A stretch of DNA of 6,334 nt, from contig CAJWIB010000169.1 of the NCBI GenBank assembly GCA_913041095.1, forward strand, positions 1 to 6,334, written 5' to 3'. A model generated the notes under the pieces. It saw only the letters and a program-made list of their open reading frames with translations. It was not told where the DNA came from and did no database searches. The stretch comes from an uncultured Rhodospirillaceae bacterium (GTDB lineage: Bacteria; Pseudomonadota; Alphaproteobacteria; Rhodospirillales; UBA2165). Shown here piece after piece: positions 1-5,790 of the stretch (position 1 is its first letter; every line of letters begins with the position of its first letter). Both the position numbers and the translations under genes were made by a program.

Positions 1-83
1 TTAGCCTGAGCTGGCGCCATCACCGGCGAAACCGCCGTTACGACCGCCGCCGCAACGGTTAAACCTAGTATTTTCTTAAACAT
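1..83 (-). CDS. Exported protein, N-terminus only (possible solute-binding protein)
   Basis: Reading leftward from an ATG at 83-81, 27 codons run off the window edge, so this is a 5' fragment. The residues form a textbook Sec signal peptide: a short basic start (Met-Phe-Lys-Lys), a hydrophobic Ala/Val-rich core at about residues 5-22, and an Ala-Pro-Ala-Gln-Ala end that gives a signal peptidase I site after residue 27. The start is supported by AGGGAG (plus-strand 92-97) 8 bases upstream. The mature protein lies outside the window, so its function is unknown. Its position, divergent from a UbiD decarboxylase, would suit a periplasmic substrate-binding protein of an ABC, TRAP or TTT transporter for an aromatic acid, but that is inference from context only. 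Confidence 0.75.
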   Translation of the reverse strand, partial: MFKKILGLTVAAAVVTAVSPVMAPAQA

Positions 84-123
84 TAAACGCACTCCCTGCA
101 TAGTTTATTGAATTAAAAGTATA

Positions 124-142
124 TTAGAATTTCCTATTCTAA
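124..142. promoter_or_regulatory. 19-bp dyad, candidate operator
   Basis: TTAGAAT and ATTCTAA are perfect 7-bp inverted arms around a 5-base centre (TTCCT). The dyad starts just downstream of the candidate -10 box of the leftward promoter, so it would cover the predicted transcription start. That is a position expected for a repressor site. The symmetry is seen directly; the regulatory role is inferred, and no regulator gene lies in the window. Confidence 0.4.
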
Positions 143-146
143 CAAG

Positions 147-175
147 ATGTTAGCAATAAATACCCTTTTTTCCAA
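147..175 (-). promoter_or_regulatory. Candidate sigma-70 promoter for the leftward exported-protein gene
   Basis: On the minus strand, TTGGAA (plus 170-175) and TAACAT (plus 147-152) are separated by exactly 17 bases. This gives partial matches to -35 and -10 boxes, with a predicted start near 140. The resulting leader to the ATG at 83 would be about 55 bases. The surrounding sequence is AT-rich. This is a by-eye match only. Confidence 0.35.
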
Positions 176-182
176 AGAGTAA

Positions 183-199
183 ATTCAACGTAATTGAAT
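183..199. promoter_or_regulatory. Dyad ATTCAA-N5-TTGAAT, possible activator (LysR-type) box
   Basis: Perfect 6-bp inverted arms flank CGTAA. The core also satisfies the T-N11-A pattern typical of LysR-type regulators (T185 to A197). If the rightward promoter proposed at 212-240 is correct, the dyad would lie about 48-64 bases upstream of its start, the usual place for a LysR-type site. TTGAAT also occurs at 108-113. The role is inferred. Confidence 0.3.
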
Positions 200-211
200 A
201 TAGGCGGGTTA

Positions 212-240
212 TTGTAACTCTGAGCTTTGCCCTCTAAAGT
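212..240 (+). promoter_or_regulatory. Weak candidate promoter for the UbiD-led gene group
   Basis: TTGTAA (212-217) and TAAAGT (235-240) are spaced by 17 bases, and each matches four of six consensus positions. The predicted start near 247 leaves a short leader that contains the AGGAG ribosome binding site at 257-261. This is weak evidence and depends on the assumption of a sigma-70-like promoter. Confidence 0.25.
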
Positions 241-269
241 CTTCACAGTATTACTTAGGAGCCCTATAT

Positions 270-1670
270 ATGCCTGACCAATCCTTTCGAACCATGCTGA
301 CCAACCTAGAACAGCAAGGTGAGCTTATCCATTTTACCAAGGAAGTTGATCCGCTCGTTGATATGGCAGCAGTGGAATGGAAAACCTTCAATGAACTGGG
401 CCAGGCGAGCTTGTTCAGCAATATCAAAGGTCACGAGGGCTGGCAGGCTTGCAGTCAAATTGTTGCCAACCGTAAAAAATGGGCGATTGGTCTAAATATT
501 GAAGAAAATGTTTTACTTGATCAAATGGCGGAACGTATTCAAACGCCAATAGCAGCTGAAATGACAGAAGGTAATGCGCCGGTAAAAGACATAAAAAAAA
601 CCGGCGACGAGATCGATCTCTATGATTTCCCAACTTTGATGACCTCAGAAAAAGATGGTGGGCGCTATTTTGCTTCCGGCATTGCCGTGATCAAAGACCC
701 GGATACCGGTATCCGCAATCTCTCGGTTCACCGCCAGATGGTCACTGGCAAGGATAAAACCGGCTTTATTATGATCCCGCGCCAGGCCCGTCAAATCTAC
801 GATAAATATTGCGCCCGCGGCGAGGCCATGCCGGTCGCCATGGTCTACGGCACCCATCCGGCAATCTTTTTCGCCTCCAGCTTTACGACAACTTTTGGCA
901 ATGACGAATTTGGTCTCGCCGGTGCCATCATGGAGGAACCGGTCCGCCTGGTGAAATGTGAAAGTATCGACCTTGAAGTACCTGCCGAAGCTGAGATTGT
1001 TATCGAAGGCGAAGTGCTGCCAGACCATCTTGAACCCGAAGGGCCGTATGGTGAGGTTAGCGGCACTTATGCCGGCGGCATGGAATCAGAAGTGTTCCAG
1101 GTAAAAGCTATCACCCAACGCAAAGATCCCATCTTCTACGCGCTTCATTGCGGTTTCCCGGTGACGGATGCCCAATCGACCATGGGCATCGGCGTTGAGG
1201 TCGCGACCAAGCATCATCTCAAAGACGTTGAAGGTGGCTTGGACTTGATGGATGTGCGCGCTGTTACTGAATCCGGTGATATGATGTTGATCCTTAAGAT
1301 GCGACCGCGCCATCCCGGTCAAACCAAGACCGCTTTGATGGCAGCACTTTCCGGTCCTTATCTCCACCCCAAACTCGCCATCGCCGTTGACGAAGACATT
1401 GATGCCAACGATCTTCGCCAAATCGCCTGGTCGATGACAACCCGGGTCCATGCCGAACGTGATGTCGTGATGATCCCAGAAACGCGGGTGTTCGCGCTCG
1501 ATAATATTTCACCGACGGCACCCGGCATGGGCAGCTTCGCCCGGGTCGGTACGAAATGGCTGATCGATGCAACCATCCCAGCACATTTATCTGAAGCGGA
1601 ACGTTTTGATTTCGAGCCGGCCATGCCGAAGAGTTTTGATACGGTTAACTTAGAGGATTATCTGCCTTAG
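270..1670 (+). CDS. UbiD-family prenyl-FMN-dependent (de)carboxylase
   Basis: A 466-residue protein, the normal length for cytoplasmic UbiD-type enzymes, which reversibly decarboxylate aromatic or alpha,beta-unsaturated acids using prenylated FMN made by UbiX. The family signature is clear: Asn150-Leu-Ser-Val-His-Arg155 matches the N-x4-R cofactor/metal motif, and Glu257-Gly-Pro-Tyr-Gly-Glu262 matches the EGPFGE motif. Together Arg155, Glu257 and Glu262 form the expected Glu-Arg-Glu catalytic set. Glu213 aligns by eye with a metal-ligand Glu. The third usual metal ligand, a His, appears to be Gln172 here. The start is set by AGGAG at 257-261, 8 bases before the ATG. It heads a rightward gene group and lies divergent from an exported protein. 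The substrate cannot be read from sequence; a ring carboxylate is likely given the LigC-like gene 0.6 kb downstream. It is probably not the ubiquinone-pathway UbiD, hence no gene symbol. No ubiX is in the window. Confidence 0.9.
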   Translation: MPDQSFRTMLTNLEQQGELIHFTKEVDPLVDMAAVEWKTFNELGQASLFSNIKGHEGWQACSQIVANRKKWAIGLNIEENVLLDQMAERIQTPIAAEMTEGNAPVKDIKKTGDEIDLYDFPTLMTSEKDGGRYFASGIAVIKDPDTGIRNLSVHRQMVTGKDKTGFIMIPRQARQIYDKYCARGEAMPVAMVYGTHPAIFFASSFTTTFGNDEFGLAGAIMEEPVRLVKCESIDLEVPAEAEIVIEGEVLPDHLEPEGPYGEVSGTYAGGMESEVFQVKAITQRKDPIFYALHCGFPVTDAQSTMGIGVEVATKHHLKDVEGGLDLMDVRAVTESGDMMLILKMRPRHPGQTKTALMAALSGPYLHPKLAIAVDEDIDANDLRQIAWSMTTRVHAERDVVMIPETRVFALDNISPTAPGMGSFARVGTKWLIDATIPAHLSEAERFDFEPAMPKSFDTVNLEDYLP

Positions 1671-1680
1671 TGTTCCGAAC

Positions 1681-1836
1681 ATGGCCAAAGCAAAAAAACA
1701 ACAGACCCGGGCACTCAAGAAAAAGCGTAATCCACATGCCCGGGCGCTGCACGAAAATCCGTTGTTCAGACCTAAAATTGAAAGAGACCCAACTCGCTAT
1801 ACGCGGAAGATCAAACACAATAAATCAGATGAATAA
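1681..1836 (+). CDS. arfA: Short ArfA-like alternative ribosome-rescue factor
   Basis: A 51-codon ORF (ATG 1681, TAA 1834-1836) starting 10 bases after the UbiD stop. The protein is very basic. Residues 17-46 line up by eye with the conserved part of E. coli ArfA: the segment Ala22-Leu-His-Glu-Asn-Pro-Leu-Phe-Arg30 matches ArfA's ALLHDPLFR, and Tyr40-Thr-Arg-Lys-Ile-Lys-His46 matches its YMRKGKH. ArfA enters the empty mRNA channel of ribosomes stalled on non-stop mRNA and recruits RF2 to release the peptide. Differences are that the Lys-Gly-Lys-Gly-Ser stretch is absent, replaced by Arg-Asp-Pro-Thr-Arg, and there is no C-terminal hydrophobic tail after Glu51. I see no good Shine-Dalgarno sequence, so translation may be coupled to the UbiD gene. 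An overlapping 60-codon frame starting at GTG 1670 gives no recognisable protein. It could instead be another small basic RNA-binding protein. Confidence 0.6.
   Translation: MAKAKKQQTRALKKKRNPHARALHENPLFRPKIERDPTRYTRKIKHNKSDE
1706..1744 (+). repeat. GC-rich inverted repeat inside the ArfA-like gene
   Basis: CCCGGGCA (1706-1713) and TGCCCGGG (1737-1744) are perfect 8-bp arms separated by 23 bases. They lie within codons 9-22 of the small ORF. In RNA they could form a stable stem near the 5' end of the coding sequence. E. coli arfA is controlled by a hairpin in its coding region, but that one lies toward the 3' end, so an equivalent role here is only a suggestion. Confidence 0.45.
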
Positions 1837-1872
1837 CCACCAAATTCTGTAATGCCTACGGTCTTTTAGTGT

Positions 1873-1877
1873 GGAGG
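1873..1877 (+). promoter_or_regulatory. Ribosome binding site that selects ATG 1886
   Basis: GGAGG at 1873-1877 is 8 bases before the ATG at 1886, which is ideal spacing. The in-frame ATG at 1880 would leave only 2 bases, and a GTG start at 1871 would overlap the site itself. The start at 1886 is therefore preferred. Confidence 0.7.
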
Positions 1878-1885
1878 TAATGTTA

Positions 1886-2281
1886 ATGCTAGAAGAACTT
1901 ATCAACAGCGATGAACTAAACGCGCTTGAAGAACGCTCCAATTTCACGGAACACCGCGCTATCGCGGTGGAATTCGACGCGCTATTCTCGGGTGCGAGGT
2001 ATGACGGCGAACCAGTCTATCAAGCCTTATTTGGAGACCAGTTTGACATCATCGAAGGTAAAGCCGACAGCGCGTTTCTTGTTGATGTATCCGGCCTGCA
2101 TCATGGCCTGCCACCGAAACGCAAGGCGCGTCTGTTAGTATGGATACGCTATGGCATGTATCGTAATCAAGCCTATCAGAATAATAAACTGGCGCCGGTT
2201 GATTATGATTGGTCAAGCGGGCGTGTTGCCGGCGATCCACGGCACCGCTATATCAATCGTCTTGTTCTTGGTACTGACTGA
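1886..2281 (+). CDS. Truncated phytanoyl-CoA dioxygenase-like protein (C-terminal part)
   Basis: 131 residues from the ATG at 1886. Residues of about 45-131 resemble the C-terminal part of 2-oxoglutarate/Fe(II) oxygenases of the PhyH group: Ala63-Phe-Leu-Val-Asp67 leads into Gly70-Leu-His-His-Gly74-Leu-Pro-Pro, with Arg82 ten residues after His72. In intact enzymes this His is the distal iron ligand and the Arg binds 2-oxoglutarate. The HxD motif supplying the other two iron ligands, and the first half of the fold, are missing; full-length relatives are typically 250-300 residues. Residues 1-40 are acidic, probably helical, and not recognised. A good ribosome binding site and an unbroken frame argue that it is expressed, but without HxD it is unlikely to be an active oxygenase alone. 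Its stop codon (TGA 2279-2281) overlaps the ligC-like gene's ribosome binding site, implying co-translation. It could be a decayed remnant, a non-catalytic binding protein, or a family I do not recognise. Confidence 0.6.
   Translation: MLEELINSDELNALEERSNFTEHRAIAVEFDALFSGARYDGEPVYQALFGDQFDIIEGKADSAFLVDVSGLHHGLPPKRKARLLVWIRYGMYRNQAYQNNKLAPVDYDWSSGRVAGDPRHRYINRLVLGTD
1952..1969 (+). repeat. Short stable hairpin inside the truncated dioxygenase gene
   Basis: CACCGCG (1952-1958) and CGCGGTG (1963-1969) are perfect 7-bp arms with a 4-base loop (CTAT). It lies about 65 bases into the coding sequence, has no T-tract and so is not an intrinsic terminator. It may be chance, or an RNA structure affecting decay or translation. 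Confidence 0.4.
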
Positions 2282-2293
2282 GGTCTATTTACC

Positions 2294-3250
2294 ATGAAAA
2301 TATGTATCGCCGGCGCCACTGGCGCCTTTGGCACCAAACATCTTGAAGCAATCGATGCCATCGATGAGATCGACGTCGTCTCGGTCGTTGATGTCGAGCC
2401 CGACCGGTTGGCAGATATGGCCAATGAGCGCGGTATTGAACATTGGACAACCGAACTTGAGGAAAGTCTCGCCCGCCCTGAAATTGATGCCGTGATCCTC
2501 ACCACACCAACCCAATTGCACGCCGAGCAAGCGATCAAATGTCTTGAGGCTGGCAAGCATGTTCTGGTTGAGATTCCGATGGCTGATACCTTGGCCGAAG
2601 CAGAACGGCTCATCCAAACCCAACAAAAAACTGGGTTGGTGGCAATGGCCGGCCATGTCCGCCGCTTCAATCCGAGCCATCAGTGGATTCACAATCGCAT
2701 CAAAGCCGGCGAATTGACCCTCCAGCATCTGGACGTCCAAACGTTCTTTTTCCGGCGCAGCAATCTGAATGCCCTCGGCGAGCCACGCAGCTGGACTGAT
2801 CATCTTTTGTGGCATCACGCCTGCCACACGGTCGACCTTTTTCAATATCAGACAGGAGCACCCACCTCCGATATATATGCCCTGCAAGGACCGCCCCACC
2901 CCGAGCTGGGCATAGCCATGGATATGAACATCGGCTTGAAGACTCCGACAGGAGCGCTCTGCAGCCTGACCTTGTCGTTTAACAATAATGGTCCATTCGG
3001 TACCTTTTTTCGCTATATCTGTGATAACGGCACTTATATCGCCAGTTATGACGATCTCGAAGACGGTAATAGTGAGGCCATTGACTTGTCTGAGGTGGCG
3101 GATTCTTTCAATGGCGTTGAACTTGAAGACCGGGAATTTTTCGCCGCCATTCACGATGGCCGTGAACCCAACAGTAGTGTCAGCCAATGCCTGCCGGCGA
3201 TGGTGACGATTGATCGGTTAGAGCGGTGCTTGAATGAGTCAACAGAGTAA
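2294..3250 (+). CDS. ligC: Gfo/Idh/MocA oxidoreductase, LigC/PmdC-like 4-carboxy-2-hydroxymuconate semialdehyde dehydrogenase
   Basis: A 318-residue cytoplasmic dehydrogenase. Its sequence strongly resembles LigC/PmdC (about 315-320 residues), which oxidise the cyclised 4-carboxy-2-hydroxymuconate-6-semialdehyde to 2-pyrone-4,6-dicarboxylate in the protocatechuate 4,5-cleavage pathway. Visible features: an N-terminal Rossmann fold with Gly7-Ala-Thr-Gly10-Ala-Phe-Gly13; Glu93-Ile-Pro95 where most MocA relatives have Glu-Lys-Pro, as in LigC/PmdC; the run Arg124-Phe-Asn-Pro-Ser-His129; the conserved Trp167-Thr-Asp-His-Leu-Leu-Trp-His-His and His178-Thr-Val-Asp181 active-site block; and a C-terminal substrate-domain stretch around Phe229-Arg240. 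Asp33 at the end of the second beta strand suggests NAD rather than NADP. The start is supported by GAGGT (2280-2284), 9 bases upstream and overlapping the preceding stop. A paralogous semialdehyde substrate is possible. The dioxygenase and pyrone hydrolase of the pathway are not in the window. Confidence 0.8.
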   Translation: MKICIAGATGAFGTKHLEAIDAIDEIDVVSVVDVEPDRLADMANERGIEHWTTELEESLARPEIDAVILTTPTQLHAEQAIKCLEAGKHVLVEIPMADTLAEAERLIQTQQKTGLVAMAGHVRRFNPSHQWIHNRIKAGELTLQHLDVQTFFFRRSNLNALGEPRSWTDHLLWHHACHTVDLFQYQTGAPTSDIYALQGPPHPELGIAMDMNIGLKTPTGALCSLTLSFNNNGPFGTFFRYICDNGTYIASYDDLEDGNSEAIDLSEVADSFNGVELEDREFFAAIHDGREPNSSVSQCLPAMVTIDRLERCLNESTE

Positions 3251-3252
3251 TG

Positions 3253-5787
3253 TCACTCCGCCATTACATCTTTTACTTTGACCGCAAGCTCTTGCAGACT
3301 GAACGGTTTGGGCAGAAAATTTAACGAACGGTCTTCACTGATTTCACCGGGCATCGCGTCCTCGGCATAGCCTGACATCAAAATCACTTTGATGTCAGGT
3401 AATTCCTCTAAAATTAGCCGCACCAAAGTGTGGCCATCCATCCCAGGCATCATGACATCGGTCAAAATGAGATCGATCGGATCACCAAAATCATTAATCA
3501 CATCGAGCGCATGTTCACCATCATTGGCTTCCAACACGCGGTAGCCTTTATTGCGCAACGCCCGGGCGCCAAATAACCGGACCGCATCTTCATCCTCGAC
3601 CAACAAGACGGTACCCGCTCCGGTCAAATCGGCATCATCAATGATTTCATTGGGAAAGCCACTGCCGACAAAATCGGCTTCAGCCGCGCTAAAGGCCGGT
3701 AAGTAGATCGAAAACGTCGTACCTTCACCCAAGGCAGAATCGACAAAAATATACCCCTCGGATTGGCGGATAATGCCGTAAACCGTGGAAAGACCAAGCC
3801 CGGTTCCCTCGCCGACGCCTTTGGTCGAAAAAAACGGCTCAAATATGTGACCGATATCTTCTTTGGCAATGCCTGATCCAGTATCAATGATATTAATCAA
3901 AATATACTCACCGGCCGGCATCACTTCATGGCCACGTTGCACGGAGGTCTTAACGGTTACCCGTTCGGTCGAGACCGTAATCACACCCCCACCCGGCATG
4001 GCGTCTCTGGCATTTACCGCCAAATTAATTACGACCTGATCAAATTGGCCAGGATCGGTGCGGATAAGATCAACATCTTTACCGTGATTGAGATCAAGCT
4101 CAATATTTTCACCAATCAAACGTCGCAGCAGATTAGAAAGATCGTTTAACGCATCGGTAATCGCGAACACTTTTGGCTGCAAAGTTTGCCGTCTCGAAAA
4201 AGCTAGGAGTTGCCGCACTAAATTACCCGCCCGATTAGCATTTTGTTTGATTTGCATGATATCAGCGAACGAAGGGTCATCTGGTCCGTGCCTTCCCAAT
4301 AACAGATCACAAAAACCACCCATTGCGGTGAGCAGATTATTGAAATCATGAGCGACGCCACCAGCCAACTGCCCGACCGCCTGCATTTTTTGCGCTTGGT
4401 TAAATTGCACTTCGAGATTTTTCTGCTCAGTCGTATCGATAACGTGCATCACCAAGCCGGTGACATCACCTTCATTGTCGGTAATGTGGCTAACATAAAG
4501 AGAGGCCGTCAACTCTCGCTCGCCACCAGCAGGCATGCGTACATCGATAAGAGTTGCCGGCATAATACCCATCACAACTTTGGATAATTGCGCATCGGCG
4601 TCACTGCGGTCTTCTTTGTTGATCCGGTCCGACAGTGGCCGGCCGATAACGCCGTCGCGGTGCAGGCCAAGCAATTTCAAAAAAGCCCGATTGCAATCCA
4701 CTACCTCGCCTTGAATATCGAGCATGACGATACTTACCGGCGAGTCCGAAAACAGCCAGGGTATGCGTCGTAGCAGCGGTCCGCCTGTGCCATCATCGAC
4801 GACTGGCGTAAAAGGTTCCCGCAACACTATAGAGCGGCTGTATTCAAACTCTCCGCCCGCCGTTTCTTTTTGCGACTGGATTAAATAGGCGGGAAATTCC
4901 CGGCCGTCTAAGGCCCGCAAGGTGAGCCCGCCATGCATCCCGCTGGCATCCGTTTCAATGGTGCCATTTTGCTCTGCATTAGGAGAGACAAAATCGACAA
5001 AGCCGGGCAATTCACTGACCTTAGCATCATGCCGCACACCAAACCATTCTCTTATCGTCGAATTTAGATAGCGTATATTTCCATCACCATCGGCAGCAAA
5101 AAAACCGACCGGTAACTGATTTAACAAATCGCCTAAAAACTGCTCTTCATGCAGACGTTCAATATCGCGGAAGCGCAAGTCGGTGACATCCTCAACTCGC
5201 CAAAGTGTCAGATCATTAAGGGTCTCGACTGGCTCAACAGCCAGTTTCCAGGAATGGGCAGTGGAGTTTTCAGATTTAAACACGAGTTCACCAAGATCAC
5301 GGCGCTGTTCCTTAGCGTTGGCTAATATACGCGCAAACACTGCCTCGGAATTGGCATTAAGTAATTTTCCAATGCCCTCGATACTAGCCATGCCAATAAG
5401 TTTTTGCGGTTCAATTTTCTCATAGAGGATACGGAAAGCTTCATTGTCATAAACGATGCGCTGCCGGCCATCGGTCAGATAAAGCGCTTCCTGCGAAGCA
5501 GCCAGAGTATCAAACAAAGATTGACGGGCCCGCCGGCGTTCAGTTGCCCGTCCCAACTTCCACGCCGCAAGCGCGACACAAATAACCGTCAACAAAACAA
5601 AGACCAGACCTGCCAACTGCATCGCCGGTGTCGAGGTGCCAGTTGAGCGTGGAATGAGCAGAGCAACGCTGGTTGCGCCAAATACAACAGCTAAAATCGT
5701 ACTGAAGGAAGGCGAGCGCCAAACCGCCAAGCCAGCCGCCGCCAGCTTCGTCAGCCAGCCGTCAATTTTACTGCTTTTTTCGTTCAA
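3253..5787 (-). CDS. cckA: CckA-type hybrid sensor histidine kinase
   Basis: 844 residues. Two membrane helices (about 29-46 and 57-76) with little periplasmic loop are followed by PAS-like regions (about 91-205, 215-325 and 343-455). Next comes a HisKA dimerisation domain with phospho-acceptor His480 in a Val-Ala-His-Asp-Phe-Asn-Asn motif. The ATPase domain (about 575-698) has N-box Asn588/Asn592, Asp635-Thr-Gly-Ser-Gly and Gly659-Glu-Gly-Thr-Gly-Leu-Gly. A receiver (about 726-842) has Glu731/Asp732, phospho-acceptor Asp777 and Lys827. This order and the motif wording match alphaproteobacterial CckA, which sends phosphate through ChpT to CtrA and CpdR to control the cell cycle, motility and division. 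It is longer than Caulobacter CckA (691), mainly through extra PAS sequence. The start is a TTG at 5787; an in-frame TGA three codons upstream rules out any longer form, and the next Met is at residue 56, after the first helix. Other hybrid kinases share this layout, so the symbol is probable rather than certain. Confidence 0.82.
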   Translation of the reverse strand: MNEKSSKIDGWLTKLAAAGLAVWRSPSFSTILAVVFGATSVALLIPRSTGTSTPAMQLAGLVFVLLTVICVALAAWKLGRATERRRARQSLFDTLAASQEALYLTDGRQRIVYDNEAFRILYEKIEPQKLIGMASIEGIGKLLNANSEAVFARILANAKEQRRDLGELVFKSENSTAHSWKLAVEPVETLNDLTLWRVEDVTDLRFRDIERLHEEQFLGDLLNQLPVGFFAADGDGNIRYLNSTIREWFGVRHDAKVSELPGFVDFVSPNAEQNGTIETDASGMHGGLTLRALDGREFPAYLIQSQKETAGGEFEYSRSIVLREPFTPVVDDGTGGPLLRRIPWLFSDSPVSIVMLDIQGEVVDCNRAFLKLLGLHRDGVIGRPLSDRINKEDRSDADAQLSKVVMGIMPATLIDVRMPAGGERELTASLYVSHITDNEGDVTGLVMHVIDTTEQKNLEVQFNQAQKMQAVGQLAGGVAHDFNNLLTAMGGFCDLLLGRHGPDDPSFADIMQIKQNANRAGNLVRQLLAFSRRQTLQPKVFAITDALNDLSNLLRRLIGENIELDLNHGKDVDLIRTDPGQFDQVVINLAVNARDAMPGGGVITVSTERVTVKTSVQRGHEVMPAGEYILINIIDTGSGIAKEDIGHIFEPFFSTKGVGEGTGLGLSTVYGIIRQSEGYIFVDSALGEGTTFSIYLPAFSAAEADFVGSGFPNEIIDDADLTGAGTVLLVEDEDAVRLFGARALRNKGYRVLEANDGEHALDVINDFGDPIDLILTDVMMPGMDGHTLVRLILEELPDIKVILMSGYAEDAMPGEISEDRSLNFLPKPFSLQELAVKVKDVMAE
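3371..3399. repeat. Perfect 12-bp inverted repeat within the cckA receiver codons
   Basis: CCTGACATCAAA (3371-3382) and TTTGATGTCAGG (3388-3399) are perfectly complementary around a 5-base loop (ATCAC). On the cckA strand it encodes the receiver segment Pro-Asp-Ile-Lys-Val-Ile-Leu-Met-Ser-Gly (residues 797-806). It lies about 120 bases beyond the ligC stop and so would also appear in any ligC read-through transcript. No T-tract follows on either side, so a classical intrinsic terminator is not supported. Confidence 0.55.
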
Positions 5788-5790
5788 AAT

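Noticed and set aside
593..600. A run of eight A residues in the UbiD gene, as a slippage or frameshift site
   Set aside because: The frame continues intact through conserved UbiD sequence on both sides. I see no partner frame or stimulating structure that suggests programmed slippage.
1670..1852. A 60-codon plus-strand frame starting at GTG 1670
   Set aside because: Its translation has no recognisable features, while the overlapping frame from ATG 1681 gives an ArfA-like protein. It is a shadow frame.
1837..1885. A possible terminator between the ArfA-like and truncated oxygenase genes
   Set aside because: The 49 bases contain no stem followed by a T-tract, so the genes are probably co-transcribed.
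2312..2326. Paired GGCGCC hexamers at the start of the ligC-like gene
   Set aside because: They are explained by Gly/Ala codons of the glycine-rich dinucleotide-binding loop, and the hexamer is itself palindromic, so the apparent hairpin is weak evidence.
2285..3187. A 300-codon open frame antisense to the ligC-like gene
   Set aside because: The sense frame matches the LigC/PmdC family along its whole length. The antisense frame is long only because of codon bias and resembles nothing I know.
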